DNA of 64,000 nt, taken from positions 19,488,699-19,552,698 of the forward strand of contig NC_083654.1 of NCBI RefSeq assembly GCF_963576545.1, given 5' to 3'. Below the pieces are notes generated by a model. It made no database searches, was not told the DNA's origin, and saw only the letters and a program-made list of their open reading frames with translations. This document shows, piece after piece, positions 25,801-39,341 of the stretch. The translations under genes and the position numbers were made by a program. Each line of letters opens with the position of its first letter. Within the stretch, counting starts at the first letter, position 1. Origin of the DNA: Limanda limanda. Its lineage: Eukaryota > Chordata > Actinopteri > Pleuronectiformes > Pleuronectidae.

Positions 25801-27402
25801 AGCAGAGTTTCATCATCGTCTGCCAGTGAAATACTTCTGATCCAAATGTTCAGCAGCCAAATGCAGCTTCTTGGATGTTTTCCCAATTCTCCCTAAAAGC
25901 TTTTTCAGAAAAGTGCCCCAGCCTGAAAGGAGCTCAGTCTATCTGGGTCAGGTCCCTGAGCAGGAACATGAAGTTCACGTCAGCCAGCGACATGTCACAG
26001 ATCTACAGAAGCTTCACACGTCTCAACACGTTCAGGAGGAGGCTGCCGGGCTCCAGAGCTGATTCTGCACCGAGTGCCTGAACATAGCTGAGGAGTTGGA
26101 CAATGGGATCAGTGGTGTCGAGGTGACGACGGGCTCACAAAGGAACTGAGTCTGCAGCAGGGCCGAGGTATTAAGTCACTCCATAGGGAGCGTTCAGTGA
26201 GGCGAGGGAGCTTTTGTCTCCGCAGCCGAGACGGGAAACGTTCTCAGCCTCTCTGAGTGGGCAGGACTCCTTCAGATCCAGGATCAGTTAGACACTTCTC
26301 CGACCTGTGACCACATTCTGTCCCAGCCAGAATCCTCCAGACAAATCAGAGGAGCTTCTTTTAAAAAGGTCTCTGAGTCAGTTTCATTGCTCTCTGCAGA
26401 TTTAAAGCTTTCTGTCCATATAGATGTCTGTCAGGCCGCTTTAATCCTTTCCTCAGTGCAGTTCAGATGGAGAACATTGATAAAGAGAAGATGAGAGTGA
26501 AAGCAACTCGTTCTCCATGGCCTGAAAACATGAATCTACACCCACCGTGCAGACTGTGATACCTGCGGGTGGCAAAGTAGAATATATGAAGATGTCTATT
26601 GGATACAGAATAATTAAGGGAATGCAAATGCACCCAACTTAGTTTGTCTAACTAAAGTCTTCATGAAAAGCCTAAAGGATGTTTGAATTGGCAAGTGGAG
26701 CTTTAAATAAAAGTAATAATGCAGTTTACCTCTGGCAAGGAAGCTGGATTTATTGCCATTTGCCTGTTTGTTTGCAGGATTATGCAAAATCTAGGATGAA
26801 GGATGGAGTTTGGTCTGAAGTTGACCTCGTTGACCTTTGGAGCAGATCTGGATAAACAAGGGGACATTTGTCACTTTCTTTAAAGAGGTAAGACGCTAAC
26901 CTAGCACTGAGTAAAGTTTAGTTCCAGCACCAACATGACAAACTTGCATCAATACTTGAAAACCAATCTTTAAAATACCAAAACAAAATATTTAATTGAT
27001 TTTTATTTGACTAAATATTGATGAAATGATATGAAGGCCTTTTTCTGGTAAAGAAATTAAGAATTTGTGCTATACATGTCATTATATAGTATTAAAAAAA
27101 GGGATGAATCACTGAAAACTGATAAAAATAAAATAGGTACTAAGGATTATGAATCAAAAGGTTTTCGATGCTCTGAACCAAAACAGCCCTGAGATTTGAA
27201 ACTGCAGGAGAAGAGTCGTTGGGTTTCTGTGACGCTGGAGCAAAGTGGCGAGATTCCTTTAAGGGAAGACGGGGGGGGGGGGACTAACTTTGCTGATGTA
27301 AACACTAATGTAAGCAAACATGGAACCACGCTGCAGCAGCACAGACCACACAGACATGTTTTCACGTCACACACAGAGACTCAGGCTTTCAGCAGCAGTC
27401 CC

Positions 27403-27442
27403 ATCCCATCCAATACCATCCCATCCAATACCATCCCATCCC
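27403..27442. repeat. 15-bp tandem repeat
   Basis: Three copies of CCATCCCATCCAATA, the last truncated. Confidence 0.9.
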
Positions 27443-27556
27443 TGACTGATGGGCAGGGCAACACTTAGCTGTATCACCACTTTATCACCGCTGTTACCGC
27501 GGCGATGCAGCAGCCGTCCTGCATCTCCCGGCGCAGACGCATTTACCCTTGCCGCA

Positions 27557-27557
27557 T

Positions 27558-27609
<52 letters not shown>
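27557..27609. repeat. (CAG)n trinucleotide tract
   Basis: About 17 CAG units on the plus strand (CTG on the plec transcript). They lie in the intron about 340 bp past the MDPSR-type donor. No reading frame with other coding signs surrounds it. Confidence 0.95.
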
Positions 27610-27613
<4 letters not shown>

Positions 27614-27943
27614 CTCCCACTGCACCTCATAAAAACAGAGCATCTCAGCACAACCATCACCCCCCCGACCCCTGGACTGACCCCGTGCCCCCCCTCCGGA
27701 CACAAAGGGAAACAAAAGCTTTTCATCCCTCTTATCCACAGAAACATGCAGCGGGCGAGCGAGCACCGAGGATTACAATTCCTCAAAGCTGAACTTTCTC
27801 TCCCTGCCTGCATCGATAGGATGAGGAAGTCCTCGCCAGGGAGGCATTGTGGGAAAACAAGGGCGGTCCTGAGAAGCAGATGATGATGGTGATGATGACA
27901 GGAGCGTGAGGAGGCAGAATCAGAGAAAAGAGGAGAGGAGTAC

Positions 27944-27989
27944 CTTTGAGAGAGCTGATCTCGTGCTGGATGGACCTCCCAGGATCCAT
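27944..27989 (-). CDS. plec: Plectin first exon of the MDPSR..EISSLK type
   Basis: The exon encodes MDPGRSIQHEISSLK plus one base, ending in phase 1 at AAAG|GTACTC. Mammalian plectin has a 15-residue first exon MDPSRAIQNEISSLK (called 1g in human or 1e in mouse lists; I am not certain of the letter). Twelve of 15 residues agree, the length is the same and the phase is right, so the assignment is firm. The ATG has A at -3 and G at +4. The donor is weak after GTA. A long CT tract (GA on the transcript) lies about 95-170 bp upstream of the ATG. The peptide has no membrane segment; its role is isoform-specific targeting and modulation of the adjacent actin-binding domain. Confidence 0.95.
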
Positions 27990-28079
27990 GCTCCCGGTCT
28001 GCTCTCCTGCCCGAGGCTCGGTGGAGTCAGAGCTCTGCAAGGTCGGTTCAGCTCAGCAGCACAACGCTGGAGGATGCAA

Positions 28080-28082
<3 letters not shown>

Positions 28083-28160
<78 letters not shown>
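28083..28160. repeat. (CT)n tract beside a plec first exon
   Basis: About 38 CT units, then imperfect CT-rich sequence to 28,285. It lies in the promoter or 5' UTR region of the MDPSR-type exon and reads (GA)n in its transcript direction. Confidence 0.95.
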
Positions 28161-28161
<1 letters not shown>

Positions 28162-28796
28162 CAGCAGCCTCTGTCTATCCCTCCCTCTCTCTCTGCTCTG
28201 CCACAGGAGTTGGCAGCTCAGTGTTTTTGTTCACTCCCTCTCTCTCTCTCCCTCTTTTCCTCTCTCTCTCTCTTTCTTTCTTTCCGCTGCCAGCTCGCAC
28301 ACACAATCCTGTCAGCAGAGGAAATAAAAGGAAAGAAAAACCCACCTCCCTCCCCTTCCACCTCCGTCCCCTCCCTGATGTCGACCCGTCTCGTCCTCCT
28401 GGTGATTCACGGGGAGGCGCCCGGACCCGTAACAGTCACGCTCACCCGTCACATCACAACACAGCACATCACTGGATTCAAGCAACCGACACCGGGAGCG
28501 TGAAGTCGCACACGTTTTGTCTAAATAAAGGTTTAAATGCTCTGATTTTGGGAGTCAAAGAAAACTCCATCAGGACGAGAGTGACTCAGCGTTATGTCCT
28601 AAACTGCTCCATCACTGCCGCTGCACAAGAGGAGCCTCCATTTGTATTCAGAGGAACTGCAGACAAACATGTTTCCCAGGAAAAAACCTGTCTGTGTCAC
28701 CAAACATCAAAAGAAAATTAAATTTGAATATTATCTTTCTTTTATTTACATATTTGACAGTTTGCAAAAAATATTGATAAGAATGAAAAGAATGAT

Positions 28797-28844
<48 letters not shown>
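28797..28844. repeat. (CA)n microsatellite
   Basis: About 23 CA units. Confidence 0.95.
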
Positions 28845-28847
<3 letters not shown>

Positions 28848-31800
28848 CCTGTCTGTCAGAGGCAGACTGTGAATCAGCAGTCTGTGTCGGTGTTCCTTTA
28901 AAACATCCATAATGTTTTTACCGACCTCTGCAGGCAGCTGAACCTGCGATATCAAACGTTTGTATATCCAGACTCTTACATTAGGTCTGGTGTTCGTTCC
29001 ACAGTGAAGATATTTATATTTACCCAAAACCTCAGTCTTTCTTTAACCGTAACCACTGTACTGTGGTTATGGTTTTTCCCTCAGAAGGGACAATGGACTC
29101 TGCTCCTGCTCAGAAACACTGTGCTTCACTCTTTAAATATTCTGCAGCTCAGATGAATATTTAAACATAATTTCTAAGAGACAGGACGAGACGATGCATA
29201 TAAGATATTAAGAAAAGAGCCCGATCCATTTACTTCTAAGTGAATATTGTAAATAAAACAAGTCTCATAAAGGGTTTATACTGTTAGAGCCTGGACTGCT
29301 TTATATTAGATCACAGTCAAGGTTGTACTGACTCTGACTCAGCAGTTTCCTCAAGGCTCCAGTGGCTGTCTGATGCTTCTCTGCTTCGTCGTGGCTGAAG
29401 TCAGCAGAACAGACAAAGCTAGTTTTCCTACGAGCAGAGTGACGGGAAGTGAATCCATCGATAACACTTTGTGCAGAAATGGAATTTTTCCAGCCAGAAT
29501 GGATCAAATTTGTATTTTGTCTTCTCCGATTTAGACATACAAAATAATAACGGTTGTTTAAAGCGTTGATGACATAATGATTATCGTGCACACATTGTTT
29601 TATCTCGTCTCAGATTTCTGCATTGCTGCAAAGTAGCAGATTTTGTAAATTGATATTTTCGTTTTCCAAAGATGGGAAAATGTCAACAGATGAAGACAAT
29701 CGAGTTTAAAAAAGAGGAAGATTTCTAACACCTTCATTGTGTTACAGTTTCTTTCTGCTCGGCTCGTTGAAGCTGACGCAAGGTGACAAGAGTCTGGGAA
29801 AGATTACGAGAAAAGCTGGATCAGCAACAGGTGAATTCCACGACTCACTGAAACACACAATACAAGAATCTCCACAGCACAGATCATCCACCTCACAATG
29901 CACTGAGTCAGTGAAGCCATTGTTTTGCTAATCGGCTTTTACTTTGTCTGATTATGACTCATGTCAACCTCACGTCGGATGTTACAACCTGGAATTTAAA
30001 ACCCGAAACTGAAATAGTCAAATGCAAAAGCTTCAAATCTACAATAGATTAAGACGTATACATGTCTACATAACGAGACTAATGTCAAAATACACTTAAA
30101 CAAGTGTCCAATGGTTAAAAGCACCTTTTACAGTTCAATCCTGTTTAAAACGTTCTCCGTGCTGCAGGTCTGAAACGCTCCACTGATCCAAAGGGCATAT
30201 TTTTGACAGCTGCTTTTTATAACGTGATACAAACGGCTGAAATATTTCACATTGCCTTCAAACCCGGCACAGACGCTTAATCACGATAACAGAATTTAGA
30301 AATGTTCCGAGACAAAACAAGCTCCCTTTGTGACGCAAGTCAGAAAAACACGAGAAATAAATTACGCTAAACAACTGAGGTTGAAGTAAGAAATCAGTCA
30401 GATACGAACAGGAAAATCATTCAGGGATGAGCAGATCATGTAAAATCAAAAAGGGAAAAGTCGGCTCTCCTGTCTCTCCTCACACTGAGATGTTGAATTC
30501 AACACCTCTGACCTTCAACTCCCTCACACACAGATCCTCCTTCCTGTTCCTGGGGCTGAGCTGCGGAATAATCAGGTCAAGAGTGAGAAAACAGAAGCGG
30601 AGAACATAAGGAATGGCATTGTAATGTCGTGGGGGGGGCAGGAAGTGATTCAGGATGGCTGTAACGACCCTTCTCTGCCAATCAATATGTAATCAATGGA
30701 TTCTTGAAGGAATCAGATCCAGTTTCAGCCACATCAGCAGTGAGGAGATAAACATGGAGGAAGAGTAAAGAGGGATGGGCGAATATTTAAAACTTGACAC
30801 AGAAAAACAAAATGTAACATTGGATCAAAGTCTATTAAATTAGTTAAATATTCTCTTTTCATAGGCTGAGAAGCTTCTTTATGTAACGCAGCCATTCATC
30901 ATTCAAGATAACGTCCAGTTTCTCCTTAATCTCTTTCTTTTCATCTTAATCTAATATTTCTCGTTGTTTTGTCTCAAAGAGGAGACGTGCTTCCTCTCGG
31001 ATCAAATCCTGTCTCCTCAGATTCTAAATCCAATAATGCTCCAAACATAGAGACCGTGAGCTCAGAGCATTTCATGAGTGGGCAGTAAACATCGTTGAAC
31101 GCTGCTTTAGCAATAATCAAAGTAGGTAACGCATGTAATTCTCATAAATCACGAGACTTCTTCGCATCTGACAATCTGACAAATGTCACTCGTGATGAAT
31201 CTGTGTGTTGGAGCCGTGGCCGTGGATCAATAACATCACATTATCCCACAGTCCTGGAACCCACAGCCTCATTAAAGCTGAGGTTGGTGATCCTGGAAAA
31301 GCCAGAAGGCTACAACCGATAAACCCCGCCCCCTCCCATCAGGCCTCTTGTGGAAGCTACAACCTTCATAACGTAACAAACGTGCGCTGACTGAGAACTG
31401 TACGAACCCGACTCCTCCGCCATCATGAAGGCTGAAGAAGATTTATCAGGTTATCACTTTACTAAAGTCCGTTCATTAAACTCGGCTCGTGAGGATCCAG
31501 ACGCCTCAGCACTCAGAAGTCAGAGAGGAGGAATGAATCCTGTGGTGATGACAGGAGATCAACACGTCACCTTAATAAAGATATCACCGTCTATAAGGAG
31601 ACAGAACAACAGCACATGGACAGCTCTATTATAAATGTGTCTTTAGTTAATTTAAAATGCACAAAACAACCTTTCAGTGTTTCTAATTTCCTGATAGAAG
31701 AGAAGACACATGAACCTCAGTCTCTGTGCAAAAACCAAGTCTTACATAACACCTGAAGAATTCCCGGCTCGCCCTGGTACACAAGTGAGAAATATACGAG

Positions 31801-33923
31801 TTACACTGCAAGAAATGATTCATGTCTCAGTCTCACTGTTACACAACCAGGAAGCTGCTCAATTCAATTTAACATTCAGATGCTTTTTACACAGGAATTG
31901 ACTCCAGAAATACACACGTTCCTCCCAAAGCCACAAGAGTTTCAGAAATGCAGAAAATTAGGTTTTCTTGTTAAATGTCATCACGTGGCGTCGGGAGCCA
32001 CCTGACTCCTCCCCCCCCCGCCGAGCTGATGTTTCTGTTCAGCTGCTCGGAGCTACAGTGTCAACACCAACGTCTCACGTCCCTCTTAATCGGAGGTGGA
32101 GGACCTGATACACCCCCGCTCCACCCCTCTCTGGGATGTGCTTGTCCCACCGGTGGAACTCAGATATTCAGAAGTTGGACTGGGACCAGGACCGAGGCTG
32201 ATGGGGAGGGGGGGCTCTCACACACCGGAGGAGGGTGAATGCGGTGAGGGCTGTCCATATTAATTAAAGTGATATCAAACTCCATGTGCAGTTGTTCGAG
32301 CTCATCTGCACATAAACAACAAACCTCAGCTGTTCAGAGATAAAAATAACCTGTTACCAAACCATCGTGTTGGAGAAACATCAGAAAACTGATCCTCACA
32401 GATTCAAGCAGCCGGCTCTCACACATCAGTTTATCAGCTGCAAAACAGAAGTAACCATATTTGGACGAGCGAGGGGTGGAGCCACTGCACGACACTGCAC
32501 GCCCACTTCCACCTGCCACCTGCTACCATTGGTTGATGATAGCTGCCAATCACATGGAAACCACGCCCCAATGCATATACTATTTATCCTTTATTTGACT
32601 CTGAATGGGAACAAAATATAAAAAATGAACATGAAGAGGATTTGAAACTAGAGATTTAAGCTCTGGTTGTTATGAATACTTGCAGAGTACTTATTACACA
32701 GATAATAAAATAGTGTTTTATAGTTGTTATAGTGTCATGATGAAAAATGCTCCGTGAGGCCGCTACTCCTCCAGATCTCAGACGCATTCAGGACGTTTCT
32801 TTTTTTTGTTTTTGAGAGGAGCTGATCCTTGAGAAGCTCCGAGGCCGAGAGAAGAAGAGTTTATCAACGACACACTGTGGACAGACGACCATGACACCAG
32901 GATATTAACATGTACAGTATTTTGCATATAAGGTATTTAATATATCACGTGAACTAAAAACTAGGCCTTATTTATTGGACTGTGTGAGAGATATGAAAAC
33001 TGGAAAAGGCTTACGTTTATGTTTACGTCTTACATTACAATATTTTTAGTTTATTGTCTTAATCCCTGGGGCTACTTTAAAAAGATTCCTCCCAACACTT
33101 AATATCGTTTACATTTTTATTAATATTTTTATTAGATCAGTCCTTGTTTATTGTTTCAAGCTCGTTCCTCTGTGAGTTTTAGTAAAGAGTGGGAGCATCA
33201 GCAGAGGTGGGTCTGGGTACGTGAAAAATGTCACTTCTCGAACCCTCCTGAAAACCAGACTGTGCCCACCGGCTCACCGCTCACATTCCTGGTATTTAGC
33301 GTGGCTCACTGCAGCTAGGACCCGGGTGTTAGTGCTGTTGTTAGTGCAGACATGGACATGTCGACCTGTCTGCAGCTCGTTGATAGGTCGACAAAGTCAG
33401 GTGGGATAAAGGGACAGTTTCTATTGGACTGAATCCCAGAGACTGAAATCTCTGCAGGTGACATCATCCTCACAGACTCATCACAAACACATCCTCATAG
33501 TGTCACTGCAATCAGTCAATATCCTGCTGGACAAGCTGAGAACTCTGTGATCTCTGGACACTGTGGGAAAGTAAACACTCAGGATGTAACTCACCTTCAT
33601 TAATCTAATAAAAATATATATTTTTACCTATAATTAAACTGTTTCAGCTGGAGGAACAAGAGCATCCGGACAATGAGGGAATGTCACTATTATTATTACT
33701 ACATTAGGGTATTTGTTATCAATCTATCTATTGATTTCATCAGATGTCAAATAACTTACACGTCTGAACAATGACAAATGAATGGTAATAAGCTCTTTAG
33801 ATCCAGTTTAGATTAAATCCCTCAGTAGAGTGAATACTTTGCAGTGTCGTGACATAATTAACGTCAGCTGCTCTCGACACTAATCCTCTGCTCGAGCTCG
33901 AATCCCATCTCAGTTACAGCATC

Positions 33924-33997
33924 ACCACTGGGTCGTCTCCACTGGGTCGTCTCCACTGGGTCGTCTCCACTGGGTCGTCTCCACTGGGTCGTCTCCG
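33924..33997. repeat. 14-bp minisatellite, about five copies
   Basis: Head-to-tail copies of CACTGGGTCGTCTC. Confidence 0.92.
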
Positions 33998-34361
33998 GCC
34001 AGTTCAGACTGCAGCAGAGTCACTGGTTCATTCTGATTAATTAAAAAGTTCTCTAGAGTCGAAACAGTTTCTCACAAGACGCCTGAGACACCGACTACAT
34101 CGTTTATCCTCACAGGGGATTTGGACTCGGTGGAGGAATGTGGACTCGTCTGACCAGTGGACACGGAGCTGGAGGTCGGAGCCGAATCTGAGGATTTCAT
34201 CAGGAGGAGACGAGTCATGTGACCTTCATCAACTCATCTGACAGAAACTAAGGATCCTGATAAAACAGGTTCAATGTTAACAAGTTGAAATTACTGATCA
34301 CAACTTCTCTAATGGGCACATTTGCTGCTTTGTTTTTCTTTCTTATCAAATTAAGGTATTT

Positions 34362-34420
34362 TTACACACACACACACACACACACCCACACACACACACA
34401 CACACAGACACACACAGCAT
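34362..34420. repeat. (CA)n microsatellite
   Basis: CA units with a CCC and several AGA interruptions. Confidence 0.93.
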
Positions 34421-34627
34421 GCACTCAGTATGTTTCAGGTGCACATGTGAACAAACAGAGGTCGTCTGACAGACTCCTGTGAGGTAGCAGACAGGTGAGA
34501 GGTTTGGATCCTGTTCAGTACAAAGTCCTGTTGGCAGTGAACTGTGGGACAGAGGGAAGGTATGAACATATGTGGAGATAATAAATGAGCGTGTCCTCTG
34601 TCAGTGGAGGTCATCACACCGAGTGGT

Positions 34628-35152
34628 CATCACACCGAGAGGAGAGAGAACCTCAGACACAATGAGAGACCTTCAGACTCACCGAGAGACCCTCAGAGAC
34701 ACTGAGAGACCCTCACACACACCGAGAGACCCTCACACATATCGAGAGAACCTCACACACACCCAGAGACCCTCACACACATCGAGAGACCCTCACACAC
34801 ACCGAGAGACCCTCACACAGCCAAGAGAACCTCCGAGACACAGAGAAACCCTCAGACACACCGAGAGACCCTCACACATATCGAGAGAACCTCACACACA
34901 CCGAGAGACCCTCAGACACAATGAGAGACCCTCACACACACTGAGAGAACCTCACACACACTGAGAGAACCTCACACACACTGAGAGAACCTCACACACA
35001 CTGAGAAACCCTCACACATATCGAGAGAACCTCAGACACACCAAGAGAACCTCACACACACCAAGAGAACCTCACACACACCCAGGGACCATCACACACA
35101 CTGAGAGAACCTCAGACTCACTGAGAGACCCTCACACACACAGAGACCCTCA
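34628..35152. repeat. Degenerate minisatellite, about 18-bp unit, ~28 copies
   Basis: Variants of CCGAGAGACCCTCACACACA repeated for more than 500 bp. Units differ at the ACC/AAC and CACACA/CATATC/GACACA positions, giving higher-order patterns. The plus-strand frame of Thr-His-Arg-Glu repeats is its translation, not a gene. Confidence 0.93.
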
Positions 35153-35364
35153 AATAACACAGACTGTAAATTACCTTAAGGCCTGTGTGGATTTGAGTCG
35201 TTTTGATTTAACCATGAAAACCCTCGTGATTAAAAAATATGATGTCTTCATTCAGAAAACACGAGACACCTTCAGGGAACAAGTTTCCTCTCTATAACAA
35301 CACTCTGTTCATGTCTCAGTCCATTTATTCATTATATTCCATGACTGAAACTTTCCTCTGGAGC

Positions 35365-35365
35365 C

Positions 35366-35397
<32 letters not shown>

Positions 35398-35432
35398 AAA
35401 CACACAGATACACACAGACACACACACACAGT
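35365..35432. repeat. (CA)n microsatellite, interrupted
   Basis: CA units with AAA and GATA interruptions. Confidence 0.93.
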
Positions 35433-36082
35433 TTACCATCCAACTGCAGCTCAGAGAGACTCAAGAATCAATGAATAAAAGAGAAAACTACAACTTCAAA
35501 TCACACATTCTGTGTTTAACAGATTCATTTGTCTGATTCGTTTTAGGTTTACTAATAACCAGATGATTGACAGCTCACAGCGAGACGACAGCTCATTTAG
35601 AATTAAAGTTACGACTCGTTTGACTTCACGAGCTGCGTTCAGTGAAGCAGACAAACAGAAACCGGAGTTCACACACACGCACAAGCTTGTATTAATGAAT
35701 TATGTATGAACACAACCACAGTGACAGAACTGCAAACCTGGACCCGGATTTTGTAAGGTTTTCAAAGAGAAAACTTAACGTTTCCTTTTCCATTAAACTG
35801 GAATGAGGAATCTTGTTTTTCCCTTTTCACAACGAGTAGACGTTAAATAGAATAATTCCTCATCCGTGTTGGGGGGGGTGGAACTTTCTGTGTGCACAAG
35901 GTGCGTGCATACGTTCAGGACTATTACTATTTTTGAAATTGAGGTCAAGTTGCATGAAACTGATCTGATGCAGAAGCGCTGGAAGTGAAGTGTGGAGGGG
36001 GTGGGGGTTTGTGTGTCTGCAGAGATTCGCATGACAAACTTATCGCTTCTCTTTTAGAAGTGAAGCCTGCGGGTATTCACAC

Positions 36083-36310
36083 ATGCACGCACATGCACAC
36101 ACACACACACACACACACACAGTCATGTCTCCATGATTTCAGAGGAACGATATTTACTCAAACCACTCCAGCAGAACGGCAACTTTCCAAATCTTAACCC
36201 ATAAACCCCTTAAAATTATATATATAATAAGATTTGCTTTTCATCGTCATTGGAAAAACAAGTCCCCATAAAGTGAGTGTAAATAGATGTTACACAACAT
36301 GCATACTATG

Positions 36311-36351
<41 letters not shown>
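36083..36351. repeat. Two (CA)n microsatellites
   Basis: CA runs at about 36,087-36,121 and 36,310-36,351, separated by unremarkable sequence. Confidence 0.93.
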
Positions 36352-36352
<1 letters not shown>

Positions 36353-36559
36353 CAGAGTTGAAGTGCTGCAGGTTTCCTGATGTGTTTGCGTGTTTAAGGG
36401 AGTTTTTAAAGAAAAGGAGTGGAACAGTGAATCCATCTCAAATCTTCCTGTTATCACAGACGTGCACTTTAAAGAGCAAACAGATGAGATCAGCTCAAAC
36501 AAAGACAGTCGTTGTCCTGTGGAACCTGAAAGAAATTCACCTGAGAGCCAAGATTCTTT

Positions 36560-36840
36560 ATTATCTGCACCGAGGAGTTTATCAGTTTTTTTGTTTATCG
36601 GTTTGTAAAACTGCAGGATGGATAAACACGCAACTTTTGTGGAAGGATGTGATGTGGATCCAGGATTTGTCTTTAACATTGTGGGATTTTGAGGATGTTT
36701 TTCAACACTTTCATTTGATTTCTCTGAATAATTCCTGGATCACTCATATTCAGGGAACTGATATTTACGAGTGTGTGTTATTTGGTGCAGATCCAAATAA
36801 AAATCAGGATCTGGTGAATTTTAATGTGGTTTCATGAGGG
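36560..36840 (+). repeat. Dispersed fish repeat (AAGGATGTGAT / GGTGCAGATCC family)
   Basis: It carries CTGCACCGAGGAGTTT, TTTTGTGGAAGGATGTGATG, TTTGGTGCAGATCCAAATAA and a GAGGGAAACTGAGCGAAGCA end, an order I know from many teleost introns. The 159-residue frame across it has no recognisable domain and is a by-product. Confidence 0.6.
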
Positions 36841-38747
36841 AAACTGAGCGAAGCACTAGTTTCTATTTCAGTTAACTTTGAAAATGGAAAGCTTGGAATC
36901 CCCCTCATGAATCATTGAAGAATTTCCTTCTCTCCACCTGGGCTGTTCCATTTATTTTCCTTCAGTTTATAATTAAAGTTATTTTGATCACAAGCTTTCT
37001 CTCAGTTTTAGTTCCCACTGGTGATCTTCTTGGATTTTCTGATGACATTTATCTTTCTCAAAGGGAAACCACTGACTGACCTTAAAATAATGAATGCTTG
37101 AGGTTAAGATCACTTGAGGTTAAGATAACTTGACCCTGAGACGAGGTCAGATGAGTTGTTAGTGAGTGGAGGTACTTCCTGTATCTGTGGGAGTCTCCAC
37201 CCTGAATAACAGCAGTCAAACATCTATAATAATAACAGAAGGACCTCACGGAGAGATATCAAACACAAGCAGCATCATAAACAAGCTAAATGTCAGAACT
37301 CCTGCATCCAGAATAACTTGAAGACTCCAGAGACAAACTCTGCAGTGAGTATTTAAAGTAGAGCTGCGTGTTTCACACTAATAGACGAGTTCAACTCTGA
37401 TCTTCACACATGCACCACATCATTCACATACATATATATAACTATAACTTACTCTCAAGTGGTCATAACAAGTGTCTTTGATTTATTCTATATGAGATAC
37501 AGTAAGTGGAGTAGTTGCTATTATATTATATAATATTGGTCAAGTGTCTAAGAGAATCAATCACTGCAGACGGAGGCCATAATTATTCCAATCATGAATT
37601 ATATTTACACTTTATTGAAATATATTGACAATTATCCCATCCTCATTTAATGAGAAATTCAAATTCATGTTGTAGTGGAATGTAGTGATTCTCTTCTTCC
37701 ATTATGACCCTCAGGTCTGTAGAATTCATTTATTCAGCTTCACATCATGAGAAACAGCCGATGAAAAAACAAACTTTCATCTCCTGTACTCGCCCAGATT
37801 ATGTCCAGACTTTTCTCCGGAGGCACAAGCGTCTAAAACAAACAGCTTCTCGTCAGAAACCAATTAAAACAAAGAGAAACAGGAAGTGAGAACTTGGCAG
37901 AGGTGGAAGTGGGCGTGGAGCGTCGGGCCGGCGGCCGAGGGCCCCAGCGGGTCGCGCCCTGCACGGTGACAGGCCCAGTGGGCAGCCACATGGGAAGAAA
38001 AGGACTCGACTGGATGAAACAGAGCAGTTCCCATCTCACTGAGACCAAGATTCAGCCCAGTCGTCCTCACTGGAAAAGGAAATTATGCTACTCTGATTTA
38101 TTATTTTCAACCCTTTGCTTCTCCCTTCACATGCATTGGTATACAAGACTCGTAAAGTGAGTAGATGAGCAGGAACATCTTTGTGGAGCCTGATTCAACC
38201 CAGCAGTGTTTTCTGAAATGGATAAACACCATCACGTCATGTTAGTGTTGGTGCAGACACGCTCAGGTGCATGTTCTTCTCATGTTGTTGGCTGGCAGCT
38301 CGTCTGTTGGACCGGTGCCGTCCAACCAAAGGTCAAATGTCTCAGCGCTCTGTGTCCACGCTGTCAAGCAAATCCCTCGTGAGAAGAAGCATCTTTCAGG
38401 TCGAGAACTGAGGAGGAAACAAACTCCTCTTCTGGTTCATTGCTTCCAACGGCTCCATCCACAACAACAACTGGACCCCGAGCGATTCATCAGTTGGACG
38501 ATAATAATCAGCCGATATGAGCCTGACACAGACACGCAGGTGTCAGCGTTTGTTTGCCGATAATAAACTTTTTAATATATAGAATAAACGACACAGAAAA
38601 GATCTGTAAAACCCTGAAGCCACCGCTGCTGCACGAACAGCTGTTCACACGTTTCCTCGAAGTTCAGTGGAGTTGTCGATGATCGTCAATGTCAGGGAGG
38701 CTGTCGAGTCCCAGCTGCTGCTACAGAGCCGCTGGGCACCTGTTCAT

Positions 38748-38945
38748 CCGTCCATCCATTGTCTGCTGCTTATCTGGGATCAGGTCACAGGAGGAGTTTA
38801 TCCCGGACGTCTCTTTCCCGAGGTGGTCCCCGGCCAGCGAGTTCTGGGTCGACAGCAGTCTCCTCCCTGTGTGGCTGTGCCTGGTTCAACCTCCAGAGAA
38901 AGGCGCCTAGGATGCCTCTTAAACAGATGCACGAACCACCTCACG
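38748..38945. repeat. Dispersed fish repeat, probably LINE-derived
   Basis: It starts CCGTCCATCCATTGTCTGCTG and ends GCCTCTTAAACAGATGCACG and AACCACCTCA. This resembles the common teleost element with GTCCAGGAGGCATCC and CAGATGCCCGAGCCACCTCA, in degraded form. Confidence 0.65.
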
Positions 38946-39307
38946 TACATATTATTGCACCAAACTCAACACTTCACTTCCTTTGGCTCCTTTCAATACA
39001 CATGCCAAGTGTGAAGATGAAGAGATGAACGGTTCTCGAAATATGAGAGACACATACAGACATCTGTGGAATCATGAAGACAGATACCGCCCGATACATC
39101 AGCATCAGAACTCTCCAATATCGGCCCCGGAAAATCTTTATCGCTCGGACTCTTAAAATAACAAAGACCTCAGGGTGAATCTCATGATGTCCGACCTCTG
39201 ACCTCACCACCGAGTCTTCTCTCCTCACCCTTCACGTCCTGCTCCAACATCTCCCAAAAAACATGTGTGTGAATGCACAGGCAGGTCGACAGCACATGAA
39301 GCTCACA

Positions 39308-39341
39308 CGCCCCCTCCCCCCCCCCCCCCCCCCCCCTCCCA
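39308..39341. repeat. Poly-C run (poly-G on the plec transcript)
   Basis: A C-rich run of about 30 bases including some 18 uninterrupted C. It sits about 45-75 nt inside the intron after the 1f-like donor. Confidence 0.9.

Noticed and set aside
25880..26090. Possible glutathione-transferase-like exon (minus-strand MSLADVNFM)
   Set aside because: Only a few residues resemble the family motif. Flanking frames are broken and no splice sites fit.
33596..33606. ATG AAG|GTGAGT on the minus strand as the short muscle first exon (MKIVP type)
   Set aside because: The donor would leave in phase 0 and the IVP codons are missing, so it cannot join the plectin frame.
34572..34964. 130-residue Thr-His-Arg-Glu repeat protein, or a CRISPR-like array
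   Set aside because: A degenerate head-to-tail minisatellite with no unique spacers; the frame opens only because the unit length is a multiple of three.
36358..36837. 159-residue ORF on the plus strand
   Set aside because: It lies over a dispersed fish repeat, has no domain and no coding signs beyond length.
37890..38048. CpG-rich block as another plec first exon
   Set aside because: Promoter-like composition, but no ATG followed by a usable donor in phase 1 on the minus strand.
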